Assembly: GCA_023369685.1 (NCBI GenBank) | Contig: SACZ01000001.1 | Span: 868,381-932,380 of the forward strand | DNA length: 64,000 nucleotides | Direction of reading: 5' to 3' | Source of the DNA: Prolixibacteraceae bacterium JC049 | GTDB lineage: Bacteria > Bacteroidota > Bacteroidia > Bacteroidales > Prolixibacteraceae | Shown here: positions 36,916 to 46,442 of the stretch, piece after piece | Position numbering within the stretch: position 1 is the stretch's first letter | How the letters are laid out: each line of letters starts with the position of its first letter | Position numbers and translations under genes: made by a program | The notes under the pieces: model-generated | The model's database searches: none | Told to the model about the DNA's origin: nothing | Seen by the model: only the letters and a program-made list of their open reading frames with translations

Positions 36916-39900
36916 TCACTGTTGATTATGCGACATGTACTTTGCTTTATATTCTTTGGGCGAAACTTGATACAATTGTTTAAAACATTTCGAAAAGTAG
37001 GAGTGAGACGTAAATCCTACTAAATAGGCAATCTCATCGATATTGTATTCGTTTCGTTTAAGATGTTCTGCTGCTTTCTTTAAGCGAATCATGCGCATGT
37101 ATTCAGTGGTAGAGCTCCCGGTCAGACTTTTCAGTTTTCGATGAAGCTGACTTCGACTAATTCCAGCATTGGATGCTAATAGTTCAACCGAAAATTCTTC
37201 GTTTTGAATATTCTCCTCGATGATTTTATTCAATCGATTTAAAAAGTAATGATCCAGATCGCCCACATTCAGTGTCTCTTCTTTAATGACTTTCTGGTTG
37301 AATGATTGCTTTAATCTGTCTCGTTGAAGTATCAGATTTTCGATACGTGTAAATAGATGATCTTCATCGAATGGTTTTGGGATATAAGCATCGGCACCTT
37401 TCCTGAAGCCAACTACTTTTTGCTCTATAGATGAAAGTGCAGTTAGTAGAATGACAGGAATATGCGAGGTTTCGATATTTGATTTTACCTGCTGACAAAG
37501 TTCAAAGCCATCCATCTCGGGCATCATAACATCCGAAAGAATAATGTTTACGGCGTGACTGTTTAGCAGCTTTAATGCTTGTTTTCCATTAGTTGCTTGC
37601 AAAGTGTCGTATTTCTGCGACAGTAAATCGTTCAGGTATTTTCGTAGGTCGGTTTGATCTTCAACAATTAAGATCAAAGGACGATTTCCATCCATTACCG
37701 GAGAGGTTTCATTGATTGGGAAATCTGGAGTTTGTTCCGGATGCATTGCTTTGTTCGACAACATCTTCTGTGCCGCTTGTTTGCGAGGTAAGCGAACATT
37801 GAATCTGGAGCCTTTCTTTGGAGTGCTTTGTGCTGTAATGTCACCGCGATGTAGCAAGGTGAATTCGTGGCATAGCGAAAGACCAATACCTGTGCCTTGT
37901 GGTGTGTCGCTGGTTTGTTCAAAACGATTGAATATTTTCAATAGATCGTTGCTGGCAATTCCTTTTCCGGTATCAAGGACTGAAATTTCAATGGCCTCAT
38001 CGGCATCCAGCTGTCCAAACTTTAGTTGATTGGAGTAGTTTTTCTTCGGTCTGTTTCTATCGTATAGTCCGGCCTCTATGGAAATAGAACCATGTGAAGC
38101 AGTATTCTTAAATGCATTGGAAAGCAAATTGTAGATGATCTTGTCCAATTTATCTTCGTCTGCTTCTATGTAAATATCATTTTCACCATGGAAAATGAAT
38201 TGATAGTCGATTTGTTGGTCGGTAGCCAATTGCTTGAAATTAAGATAGCGTTCTTCTATAAATGGTTTCAGCGAAATAGTACCTACTTGTAAGGTGCTCT
38301 TGGTGTTTTCAGCTTTACGTAAATCAAGAATCTGATTTACCAGTCCCAATAAACGCTTGGAATTGCGATCGACTACTTCCAAGTATTCTCGCGATTTAAC
38401 TGATAGCTGAGAATCGGTAAGAAGTTGCTTTATTGGGCCGGCAATTAAAGTTAATGGAGTTCTGAATTCATGAGAAATGTTGGTAAAGAACTGTAGCTTC
38501 ATTTCGTGCAGCTCATCTTTCTTTTGCCTTTCCAGCTTTTCAAGTAACACCTGTTTTTTTAAGTGTTGTTTATCTTGGTTAAAGCGAATGAATAGCCACA
38601 TTATTCCAGCTAGTATGCTAATGTATATCAGATAGGCCAGTGGTGATTGCCAGAAAGGTTGATCGATATGGATGAATATTTGGGTAGGAGTTTCATTCCA
38701 GATTCCATCGTTGTTGGCTGCTTTTACTTCGAAGATATAGTCGCCATCCGATAAGTTGGTGAAAATAGCATTGGCCTCCGATTCGCTGTTGATCCATTCT
38801 TTTGAAAGGCCAATTAAGCGATATTGAAAACGGTTTTTCGATGGTAATAAATAGTTGTCAGCTGAAAAGTCAAAACGCAACGAGGTCTCGAAATACTGTA
38901 AGTCCAGTTCGGCCTTTGTATCTTTTTTTATTAGGTTGAAATAGTTGACCTGCGTCTTATTGTTAATGGTGATTTTGTTAATCATTGCTCTGGGAGCACG
39001 CTGGTTTCTTTTTAGTTCATCGGGCTGAAAGGTGGTTAGTCCATTGGTCCCACCAAAATAAAGGGTGTTATTGGCATCTTTGAAGATGGCTAGTGGGTTG
39101 AAAAGGTTACTTTGTATGCCCACTTGATGGGTAAAGTGATGAATGTTTTCAGGGTGCTTGTTTATGCAAAAAATACCATTGTTACTGGTTAACCAGATGT
39201 TGTCCTTTTTATCGCTGATTATACCATAAACATCCAGATCTTTTATTTTGTCGTTTAAGGTCTCGGTATGAAATTGTTGTTTGGAAGGATCGAAAACAAC
39301 TACTCCGTGCGATCGGCTACCAAACCATATTTTTCCATCTTTAGTAGGATAGATGCAATAATAAGTATTGCTTGGAAGGGACGTGTTTTGTGACGTAAAA
39401 TGAGTCAGTTTTTGATCTTTGTACTGATATATTCCATCATGTGTTCCAAACCAAAGATTGTTTAGTTTATCCAATGAAAGGCATCGAATTGACCGGTTTA
39501 CTGGCTCATTAAATAGCTGTTCTGAATGCCAAAAGCGTTTGTGCTTGAAACTGTAAAAGTTGATGGAGCCACCAAATGTTCCCACCCAAATTCCAGAGTC
39601 GGCAGCGCAAAGCGAATATATGTTCTTACTGCTGATGTGCTTTCCATCGTTAGTACCTTGCGAATAGTGCTCTATCTTCTTTCCATCTTTACAGAAAAGC
39701 CCCTGAAGAGTACCAATCCATAATCGATTGTATTTATCTTTAGCCAGTGCCTTGACATTGTATGCCAACTGGTCATTTGTTCTCAGTTCTACTTGCGAGA
39801 ACTTATTATTTTCAAGGTGGTAGATGTTTAGTCCGCCCACTTCTGTTCCAACATAAACTTTATCGTTTTCAGTTTGAGCAAACGAAGAAACAATATTGTT

Positions 39901-40926
39901 GGAAATACTTCCTTTGTTATTACTGAATTGGTAATTCTGAAAGTGATTGTCTTTTTGATGATAGTAGGCAATTCCTCCAGTCCATGTACCAACCCACATG
40001 CCATTTTCTTCATCGGGATAGATGCAGAATATAGATGTGTGAGGAAGACCTGGGGCATTTTCAGGGGAGTATCTTTTTAGTTGTCCATCTTTTTCAATAA
40101 ATAATCCTTTGAATGTGGCCAGCCAAATTCGTCCACTTTTATCAATTTCAATGTCGCGAACACTCGCTCTTTCGATATTCCATTTGTCTGATTTGTATTT
40201 GTAGTGCCTTTTTAGTTTGCCTTTTGTGTTGTAAAGGCAAACTCCTCCGTCTTGATAACCCACCCAAAGGTTGTTCCCCTTAACTTTAATGGTATTTACA
40301 TTTTGAATAAATCGATGTTGTAATACCGATTGAGTAGTGAAATCTTTTTTGTTGAGTTTTCTTATTTCACCAGTACGTGTTCCCAACCAACCTTGGTTTT
40401 TCGAATCGAAATAAATTTTTGAATATTGAGCTTTGGTATTTACTTTTTTTAGTTGATGAGTGTTGGGGATAAGTTGAAATGCTTTATGATTGATTACAAA
40501 CCATAAATTGCCATCATTATCTTGAGAAATATCGTTTACATATGGAGTGTCGATTGGTTTGTTATTGTGGGAGAGTTGTATTTTGGTAAACGACTGAGTT
40601 GAATAGTTGTATTGACATATGCCATTTTCTGTTCCGATCCAAAGCATTTTTGCTTTGTCGTAACATAAGACAGTGAGTTTGTCGTGAGGAATGGACAGCG
40701 AGTCGTTGCTGTTGTATTTAAATGTGGAAAAGTTCTTAGAATCGTATCTGAATAATCCATTCTGAGACGAGATCCATATATAGCCATGATCATCTTTGAC
40801 AATGTCTCTTATGTCCTGAAATGTTAAACCTCCTTCAGGAGTTATCCTCCTAAAAGAAATTGGTCTTTCAGAAAATGCTGATAAAAGCGTACTGGCAATA
40901 ATGATAATTGTAAAAAAATATTTCAT
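36916..40926 (-). CDS. Hybrid two-component system regulator (HTCS)
   Basis: One-protein sensor and regulator of 1336 residues that spans the inner membrane and controls carbohydrate genes. Order: signal peptide (1-20), periplasmic two-bladed propeller sensor (about 25-690) made of repeats such as GYIWISSQNGLFRYD and GRIWLATFKGLF, Y_Y_Y domain (about 700-765), membrane helix near 770-790, HisKA with His819 (NISHEFRTPLTL), HATPase, receiver with Asp1132 (ILSDVMMPEMDGF), and an AraC helix-turn-helix at the C-terminus (ISRSQLHRKLKSLTG, IAYLVGFTSHSYFSKCFKQLY). All phosphotransfer residues are intact. ATG 40926 is chosen because the signal peptide starts there and a -7 element lies at 40944-40951; the frame opens from 40989. 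Target is probably the adjacent GH2 gene. Confidence 0.95.
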   Translation of the reverse strand: MKYFFTIIIIASTLLSAFSERPISFRRITPEGGLTFQDIRDIVKDDHGYIWISSQNGLFRYDSKNFSTFKYNSNDSLSIPHDKLTVLCYDKAKMLWIGTENGICQYNYSTQSFTKIQLSHNNKPIDTPYVNDISQDNDGNLWFVINHKAFQLIPNTHQLKKVNTKAQYSKIYFDSKNQGWLGTRTGEIRKLNKKDFTTQSVLQHRFIQNVNTIKVKGNNLWVGYQDGGVCLYNTKGKLKRHYKYKSDKWNIERASVRDIEIDKSGRIWLATFKGLFIEKDGQLKRYSPENAPGLPHTSIFCIYPDEENGMWVGTWTGGIAYYHQKDNHFQNYQFSNNKGSISNNIVSSFAQTENDKVYVGTEVGGLNIYHLENNKFSQVELRTNDQLAYNVKALAKDKYNRLWIGTLQGLFCKDGKKIEHYSQGTNDGKHISSKNIYSLCAADSGIWVGTFGGSINFYSFKHKRFWHSEQLFNEPVNRSIRCLSLDKLNNLWFGTHDGIYQYKDQKLTHFTSQNTSLPSNTYYCIYPTKDGKIWFGSRSHGVVVFDPSKQQFHTETLNDKIKDLDVYGIISDKKDNIWLTSNNGIFCINKHPENIHHFTHQVGIQSNLFNPLAIFKDANNTLYFGGTNGLTTFQPDELKRNQRAPRAMINKITINNKTQVNYFNLIKKDTKAELDLQYFETSLRFDFSADNYLLPSKNRFQYRLIGLSKEWINSESEANAIFTNLSDGDYIFEVKAANNDGIWNETPTQIFIHIDQPFWQSPLAYLIYISILAGIMWLFIRFNQDKQHLKKQVLLEKLERQKKDELHEMKLQFFTNISHEFRTPLTLIAGPIKQLLTDSQLSVKSREYLEVVDRNSKRLLGLVNQILDLRKAENTKSTLQVGTISLKPFIEERYLNFKQLATDQQIDYQFIFHGENDIYIEADEDKLDKIIYNLLSNAFKNTASHGSISIEAGLYDRNRPKKNYSNQLKFGQLDADEAIEISVLDTGKGIASNDLLKIFNRFEQTSDTPQGTGIGLSLCHEFTLLHRGDITAQSTPKKGSRFNVRLPRKQAAQKMLSNKAMHPEQTPDFPINETSPVMDGNRPLILIVEDQTDLRKYLNDLLSQKYDTLQATNGKQALKLLNSHAVNIILSDVMMPEMDGFELCQQVKSNIETSHIPVILLTALSSIEQKVVGFRKGADAYIPKPFDEDHLFTRIENLILQRDRLKQSFNQKVIKEETLNVGDLDHYFLNRLNKIIEENIQNEEFSVELLASNAGISRSQLHRKLKSLTGSSTTEYMRMIRLKKAAEHLKRNEYNIDEIAYLVGFTSHSYFSKCFKQLYQVSPKEYKAKYMSHNQQ

Positions 40927-40943
40927 ACCCCTTCTGTTTGTGG

Positions 40944-40951
40944 CAAAAATA
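40944..40951 (-). promoter_or_regulatory. -7 element of the HTCS gene
   Basis: Minus-strand TATTTTTG, exact TAnnTTTG, 17 bases before the chosen ATG. It lies inside the longer upstream frame and so argues against the start at 40989. Confidence 0.5.
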
Positions 40952-41125
40952 GTTAATGTGTTGATGTTGTGTTGGAACACTCGTTGCATTTGTGCAACAT
41001 TTGTGTAAAAGCATATATTTTTTCAACGAAAAAGGACTTGTGTAGGTTATGTTTTGTGTTGAAATTGAAATGAGGAAGTGGGATGAGATTTGTTTTTAGA
41101 ACATAAAATAGGAATGAAAATCTCC

Positions 41126-41156
41126 TTGTTTTTCCATGTTCAATAATGTACTTTTA
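41126..41156 (+). promoter_or_regulatory. Promoter of pepD
   Basis: TTG (41126-41128), 20 bases, TACTTTTA (41149-41156), 7 of 8 to TAnnTTTG, 24 bases before the ATG. Confidence 0.45.
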
Positions 41157-41180
41157 GACACAAATAAATAATATATAATC

Positions 41181-42635
41181 ATGAGAAAACTCGATAAACT
41201 TACTCCACAACCAGTGTGGAATTATTTCGAAGATATTTGTCAGGTTCCTCGTCCGTCAAAAAAGGAGGAAAAAATAATTCAGTTTTTATTAGACTTTGCA
41301 AAGACACATAATCTGGATGCTAAAACAGATGAAGCAGGTAATGTTTTAATTACCAAACCGGCTACTTCTGGGATGGAAAATGCCAAAACAGTGATCTTGC
41401 AATCGCATATTGATATGGTGTGCGAAAAGAATAAGGAAACGGTACATAACTTCGATACCGATCCTATTAAACCATATATCGATGGAGAATGGGTGAAAGC
41501 AGAAGGAACAACATTGGGAGCCGATGATGGAATTGGAATGGCTGCTCAAATGGCTGTCCTTACAGCTACTGATATTGCTCACGGTCCTATCGAGTGTTTA
41601 TTTACTGTTGATGAAGAGACTGGACTAACTGGTGCCTTTGCATTGAAGCCAGGTTTCATGACAGGAACTACGTTGATTAACCTGGACTCAGAGGATGAAG
41701 GGGAGCTTTTCATTGGTTGTGCCGGAGGTGTTGATACTACAGCTATTTTCAAATACGAAAAGGAAAGTGTTCCTGCAGGACAATTTGCCATTAAGATTAG
41801 TGTAAGTGGATTGTTGGGAGGTCACTCGGGCGACGATATCAATAAAGGAAGAGGTAATGCCAACAAAATTGTGAACCGCTTCTTATGGATGATCAATAAC
41901 AAATATGGAATTCGTTTAGCTAATTTTGATGCAGGTAACTTGCGCAATGCAATTGCTCGTGAAGGGGAAGCTGTATTTATAGTAGATAGCAAAGATAAAG
42001 AGCAGGTAACTGCCGAATTTAATATCTATCGTGCGGAAGTTGAAAATGAATTGAAGATTACTGAGCCTAATTTGAAAATGGAATTGGGATCGACAGATAT
42101 GCCTGAATTTGTTTTAGACGAGCCAACACAAAATAGTTTGATCAATGCATTGTATGCTTGCCCACACGGAGTACATGCAATGAGCTATCGTATGCCAGGA
42201 ATGGTTGAAACTTCAACTAATTTGGCTTCGGTTAAATTCATCGAGGATAACCAAATTCTGATTACTACCAGTCAGCGTTCCGACCTAGAAAGTGGAAAGT
42301 GGGATTTAGCACAGATGGTTGAGTCGGTATTTATTTTGGCAGGAGCAGAAGTTACTCATGGTGATGGATATCCAGGATGGGCTCCAAATCCAGAGTCGGA
42401 AATTATGGAAATTACTCGCGATGCATATAAGCGATTGTTCAATGTAGATCCTATTGTTCGCTCTATTCATGCAGGACTAGAGTGTGGATTGTTCTTGGAA
42501 AAATATCCTGGAATGGATATGATTTCATTTGGACCAACGCTTAGAGCTGTTCACTCTCCGGATGAGAAAATCAATATTGAAACCGTTCAAAAGTTTTGGG
42601 ACTTGTTAATTGAAGTGCTTAAAACAGCGAAATAA
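41181..42635 (+). CDS. pepD: Aminoacyl-histidine dipeptidase (PepD, M20 family)
   Basis: Cytoplasmic zinc dipeptidase of 484 residues, the Xaa-His (carnosinase-like) type. Metal and catalytic motifs are LQSHIDMVCEK, TTLGADDGIGMA, VDEETGLTGAF (catalytic Glu pair) and LINLDSEDEGE, with the lid-domain phrase SGLLGGHSGDDINKGRGNA and the C-terminal IHAGLECGLF and SFGPTLRAVHSP. Length and motif order match E. coli PepD. It is monocistronic, ended by a strong shared terminator. Confidence 0.96.
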   Translation: MRKLDKLTPQPVWNYFEDICQVPRPSKKEEKIIQFLLDFAKTHNLDAKTDEAGNVLITKPATSGMENAKTVILQSHIDMVCEKNKETVHNFDTDPIKPYIDGEWVKAEGTTLGADDGIGMAAQMAVLTATDIAHGPIECLFTVDEETGLTGAFALKPGFMTGTTLINLDSEDEGELFIGCAGGVDTTAIFKYEKESVPAGQFAIKISVSGLLGGHSGDDINKGRGNANKIVNRFLWMINNKYGIRLANFDAGNLRNAIAREGEAVFIVDSKDKEQVTAEFNIYRAEVENELKITEPNLKMELGSTDMPEFVLDEPTQNSLINALYACPHGVHAMSYRMPGMVETSTNLASVKFIEDNQILITTSQRSDLESGKWDLAQMVESVFILAGAEVTHGDGYPGWAPNPESEIMEITRDAYKRLFNVDPIVRSIHAGLECGLFLEKYPGMDMISFGPTLRAVHSPDEKINIETVQKFWDLLIEVLKTAK

Positions 42636-42654
42636 AAGAAGCGTAATTGCTAAC

Positions 42655-42692
42655 AAAAAGCCGTTTATCATTAAAAGATAGACGGCTTTTTT
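42655..42692. terminator. Bidirectional terminator between pepD and the B3/B4 gene
   Basis: 15-bp arms 42655-42669 and 42677-42691 (AAAAAGCCG and its complement at the base, one mismatch within), T-run on both sides. Confidence 0.88.
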
Positions 42693-42702
42693 ATTTGATG
42701 CT

Positions 42703-43362
42703 TTAACCAACAATGTAATAATTGGTGATTTCGGCGTTGCAATATGTTTGTAGATAATCTTTGGCTTTTTGACAATTGTGATCCAGGTGGCGATTGCCTG
42801 AGAAGGAAACAATAATAAACAGGATCTTAGAGGTTGAGTCTGTAATCATTGTTCTTTGTGAATCACTTGTTGGACTGCCAAAACTTCCTTTTTCGTCTTT
42901 AAATACAGGTAGTTTACTAATGTTTAACTCACCTTTGCCAATGCCTTTGTAGGTTTCTCCTTCATCAGCAATTGTAAAAAGAATATCATCTCCTTCAATT
43001 TTAGTTCGGTCAAAACAGCATATCCCATGGCCCGATTCAATAGAAACCAGATTGTTTACATCTACCACATTGTTGATGTAATATAAGCCTTTGCCTTGAA
43101 CAATTCTTCTTAAAAGGGCTTCAGATGAAACTCTATATCGAGCTGGTTCTTTTCCAAATGCTCTGTAGGCACTTCTGGTGTCGTTAATAGCAGGAATTTG
43201 GGCAATTGCTTCGATGGCATTATTAGATTTGAACTGGGTGGCAAATTCCTCCATCTTGTTGATTAGTTCGTTGTTCTTTTTTTGTATTGAAACATTGGCT
43301 TCAATAATCCCCAGAGCTGTAGATGGGTATAATTGATGAATGGTTGATGTTATTTTAATCAT
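42703..43362 (-). CDS. B3/B4 tRNA-binding domain protein
   Basis: A 219-residue protein made of the B3/B4 domain found in the beta subunit of phenylalanyl-tRNA synthetase. Typical phrases are NDTRSAYRAFGKEPARYRVSSEALLRRI, LYYINNVVDVNNLVSIESGHGICCFD and GELNISKLPVFKDEKGSFGSPTSDSQRTMITDSTSKILFII. Stand-alone B3/B4 proteins have been proposed to edit misacylated tRNA or to have other roles; none is certain. No synthetase catalytic domain is present. It has its own -7 element at 43379. Confidence 0.9.
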   Translation of the reverse strand: MIKITSTIHQLYPSTALGIIEANVSIQKKNNELINKMEEFATQFKSNNAIEAIAQIPAINDTRSAYRAFGKEPARYRVSSEALLRRIVQGKGLYYINNVVDVNNLVSIESGHGICCFDRTKIEGDDILFTIADEGETYKGIGKGELNISKLPVFKDEKGSFGSPTSDSQRTMITDSTSKILFIIVSFSGNRHLDHNCQKAKDYLQTYCNAEITNYYIVG

Positions 43363-43378
43363 ATGGGCACTTTTTATT

Positions 43379-43386
43379 CAAATATA
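43379..43386 (-). promoter_or_regulatory. -7 element of the B3/B4 gene
   Basis: Minus-strand TATATTTG, exact TAnnTTTG, 16 bases before the ATG. Confidence 0.5.
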
Positions 43387-43826
43387 ATAAGCCTGTGGCT
43401 AAGATTGAAATTATAGAAGTGTCGAAAAATGATGTTTTGGCTTGAAGAGGTAAAATGTGAAAAAGTGGACGAAAATAGATTTTTTGATAATATAGGGTAA
43501 TGTTCAGGTATTGAGTGGGTTGTGTGGTTTGGTTGATGTGTGATGCTTTTAAATTGTAAAAATATTGAGTGGTTTAGTTGTAATATGAAAGTTGTGGTTG
43601 GAGGTGTTTTTTACTGAAGAGTATTCAGTAGGCTTCATTTGTTAGGTGAAAAATAGAAATAGCTTTCGAATTGAAAGCTGTAGGTGTGGTTTTTGTATCG
43701 AACAGCATTTAATTGAATGGATTTGCTTCTGTTTTGGTATTAATGTTTTAGGTAATTTGGTAAAGAGCTTTAAATGAGTAAAAAGCGATTTGTACTAAGT
43801 TGAAAAAATAGAAACATAAATACGTT
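43387..43826 (+). other. Non-coding stretch before iorA with two hairpins
   Basis: About 440 bases with no plausible gene; the plus strand is rich in G and T and poor in C. It holds two perfect hairpins, TACTGAA/TTCAGTA (43612-43630) and AGCTTTC/GAAAGCT (43661-43679), each with a 5-base loop. They may be part of a long iorAB leader. No exact -7 element was found. Confidence 0.4.
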
Positions 43827-45437
43827 ATGCAAAAACATTTATTATTAGGAGTAGAAGCTATCGGACAAGGAGCGATAGATGGGGGGATGTCAGGAGTTTA
43901 TGCCTATCCGGGGACTCCTTCAACAGAAATCACAGAATATATTCAGGAAAATGAATTAGCTAAAGAACGCAATATCCATAGAGAGTGGTCGGCCAATGAG
44001 AAAACAGCAATGGAAACAGCATTGGGAATGTCTTACGCTGGAAAACGTGCCATGGTTTGTATGAAGCATGTTGGACTAAATGTGGCTGCCGATGCATTTG
44101 TGAATGCTGCTATTACAGGTGTAAATGGAGGTTTAATTGTAACAGTTGCTGATGACCCTTCAATGCACTCTTCGCAAAACGAACAGGACAGTCGTTTTTA
44201 TGCTAAGTTTTCAATGATTCCGGTTTTAGAACCAAGTAATCAGCAGGAAGCTTATGACATGGCTCGTATTGGGTTCGAGTTGTCGGAAAAGGCAGGTGTT
44301 CCTGTTTTGCTTCGTATTACTACTCGTTTGGCGCATTCGCGTGCTGGAGTTGTACGTAAAGAGTTGCTGGATGAAAATACAATGGTGTTACCAAAAGATC
44401 CACGTCAGTTTGTATTGTTGCCTTCAATTGCTCGTAAGCGATACAATATGTTATTGGGTAACCAGGATGGTTACATTCAGATGGCAGAAGAGTCGGTATA
44501 CAATAAATATATAGATAGAGAAAATAAGAAGTTGGGAATTATTTGCTGCGGTATTGCATACAACTATTTAATGGAGAATTATCCGGAAGATGATTGCCCG
44601 CATCCAATTCTTAAAATTTCACAATATCCGGTGCCGGAAAAAATGATTCGCAAAATGGAAGAAGAGTGCGATGAATTATTGGTAATGGAAGAAGGTTATC
44701 CGCTTGTTGAGGAAATGTTAAGCGATTTCTTTGGTCGCGGAAAGAATGTGAAAGGACGCTTGGATGGAACTTTACCACGTGCAGGTGAATTAAATCCTGA
44801 TTGGGTAGCTAAAGCATTAGGACTTCCTTGTACTGAAGGACGTGAAATTCCAGAATTGGTAGAGAGTCGTCCTCCTGCATTATGTATGGGATGTGGACAT
44901 ATGGACGTTTACAAAGCCATGAACGAAGCATTAGAGGTATATGGAAAAGGAAGAGTTTTCTCAGATATTGGTTGTTACACACTTGGTGCTTTACCTCCAT
45001 ATGAAAGTATCAACTCTTGTGTAGATATGGGAGCATCAATAACAATGGCTAAAGGAGCTGCTGATGCAGGATTGATTCCTTCGGTTGCTGTAATTGGTGA
45101 CTCAACATTTACTCATTCTGGAATAACAGGCTTGCTAGATGCAGTGAACGAGAAATCGAGTATTACAGTAATTATCTCTGATAATGAATCAGTATCGATG
45201 ACTGGCGGGCAGCATTCTTCAGCAGAAGGAAAGATTGAAGATATCTGTGCAGCAGTTGGCGTTCATCCAGACCATATCAAAGTAATTATTCCTCATAAGA
45301 AGAATCACGAAGAGATGGTGCAGTTGATTAATGAAGAATTGGCTTACGAAGGAGTCTCTGTAATCGTTCCTCGTAGAGAATGTATTCAGCGTGCAGCGCG
45401 AATGAGAAGAATGGCAAAGGCTGCCAAGGAGAATTAG
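43827..45437 (+). CDS. iorA: Indolepyruvate:ferredoxin oxidoreductase alpha subunit, short form
   Basis: Thiamine-diphosphate enzyme subunit of 536 residues that oxidatively decarboxylates aryl 2-oxo acids from aromatic amino acids to acyl-CoA, with ferredoxin as acceptor. The pyrimidine-binding half starts GVEAIGQGAIDGGMSGVYAYPGTPSTEI; the TPP half has RPPALCMGCGHMDVYKA and VIGDSTFTHSGITGLLDAVNEKSSITVIISDNESVSMTGGQ. The C-terminal 4Fe-4S ferredoxin-like domain of classical IorA (about 600-640 residues) is absent: the protein stops at RRMAKAAKEN and has no CxxCxxC pattern there. The beta subunit gene follows 6 bases later. Aryl substrate is inferred from family. Confidence 0.92.
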   Translation: MQKHLLLGVEAIGQGAIDGGMSGVYAYPGTPSTEITEYIQENELAKERNIHREWSANEKTAMETALGMSYAGKRAMVCMKHVGLNVAADAFVNAAITGVNGGLIVTVADDPSMHSSQNEQDSRFYAKFSMIPVLEPSNQQEAYDMARIGFELSEKAGVPVLLRITTRLAHSRAGVVRKELLDENTMVLPKDPRQFVLLPSIARKRYNMLLGNQDGYIQMAEESVYNKYIDRENKKLGIICCGIAYNYLMENYPEDDCPHPILKISQYPVPEKMIRKMEEECDELLVMEEGYPLVEEMLSDFFGRGKNVKGRLDGTLPRAGELNPDWVAKALGLPCTEGREIPELVESRPPALCMGCGHMDVYKAMNEALEVYGKGRVFSDIGCYTLGALPPYESINSCVDMGASITMAKGAADAGLIPSVAVIGDSTFTHSGITGLLDAVNEKSSITVIISDNESVSMTGGQHSSAEGKIEDICAAVGVHPDHIKVIIPHKKNHEEMVQLINEELAYEGVSVIVPRRECIQRAARMRRMAKAAKEN

Positions 45438-45443
45438 ACCCGA

Positions 45444-46046
45444 ATGAAAACTGAAAAAGAAAAGACAATGAAGACAGATATTATATTAGCAGGAGTAGGT
45501 GGTCAGGGAATTTTGTCCATTGCAGCAGTAATTGGTGCTGCAGCTCTTGAAAATAACTTGGAATTAAAACAGGCCGAAACTCACGGAATGAGTCAGCGTG
45601 GAGGAGATGTGGTCTCTCATATGCGCATTTCCGACCAGACAATCTATTCTGATCTTATTCCAAAAGGAAAAGCAGATTTGATTTTGGCAGTAGAGCCAAT
45701 GGAGTCGTTACGTTATTTGCCTTACTTAAGTACGGAAGGTTATGTGGTAACCAATAGTACTCCATTTCTGAATATCGATAACTATCCAGAACTGGAGAAT
45801 GTAAAAGCCGAAATTCAGAAGCATAAAAATGTAGTATTGATTGATGCGGATAAAATTGCTAAAGAAGCAGGAAGCGTTCGTGCTTCAAATATTGTAATGC
45901 TAGGTGCTGCATCGCCTTTTATTGGTGTCGATTTCGAAGTGTTGGAAAAAGGAGTAGAAGCGATTTTTAAGAAAAAAGGGGCTGATATTGTTAATATGAA
46001 CTTGAAAGCATTACGTGCAGGAAGAGAATTTGCATTAGCCAATTAA
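45444..46046 (+). CDS. iorB: Indolepyruvate:ferredoxin oxidoreductase beta subunit
   Basis: A 200-residue gamma/beta-type subunit of 2-oxoacid:ferredoxin oxidoreductases. The start DIILAGVGGQGILSIAAVIGAAAL is the CoA/nucleotide-binding loop, ELKQAETHGMSQRGGDVVSHMRIS is the usual subunit contact, and the C-terminus has ASNIVMLGAASPFIGVDFEVLEKGVEAIFKKKG. It lies 6 bases behind iorA. Conservation begins at a second Met (45471), so that may be the true start; the stated ATG adds nine charged residues. Ended by a strong terminator. Confidence 0.94.
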   Translation: MKTEKEKTMKTDIILAGVGGQGILSIAAVIGAAALENNLELKQAETHGMSQRGGDVVSHMRISDQTIYSDLIPKGKADLILAVEPMESLRYLPYLSTEGYVVTNSTPFLNIDNYPELENVKAEIQKHKNVVLIDADKIAKEAGSVRASNIVMLGAASPFIGVDFEVLEKGVEAIFKKKGADIVNMNLKALRAGREFALAN

Positions 46047-46101
46047 TGTTAAAATAGCAACTCCATCTATTATGTAGGGGTGATTTAATATAAACAGAGG
46101 G

Positions 46102-46147
46102 AAAGAGGGGACGTGTTAGGATGAAACATGTTCCCTCTTTTTGTTTT
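46102..46147 (+). terminator. Terminator of iorAB
   Basis: A 16-bp stem (46102-46117 with 46125-46140, some G-U pairs) with a 7-base loop, then TTGTTTTT, 55 bases after the iorB stop. Confidence 0.9.
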
Positions 46148-46442
46148 TGATTTAATCCATTGAAAAATAGTAGCTATTAGTTTTTGTGCTTCTGTAATAC
46201 TAGTGTTTTTGCGGGATTTGTTAATGGAGTGTTAAGAAAGTTGGAATTTATTTTAACTTAAAAATGGGAGGGTAAATGTTCTGGTTTGTAGAAAATTGAG
46301 TTTAAAATCTTATGAAATGAAAATAAAATTAGAAGGAGCTAAAGAATAAATAATACCAATAAAATTAAGGAATATTAACATTTAATGTTATTTTTATACA
46401 ATTGTTATGCATATCACTTTTTTTAACCAAAAAAAATGTTCT
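46148..46442 (+). promoter_or_regulatory. Upstream region of the second susC with a 15-bp palindrome
   Basis: About 295 AT-rich bases without a gene. The notable element is TAACATTTAATGTTA (46376-46390), a perfect palindrome with a central base, which runs into TATTTTTA (46389-46396), a 7 of 8 match to the -7 element 46 bases before the ATG. This looks like an operator for the susCD locus. No regulator gene is adjacent. Confidence 0.4.
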
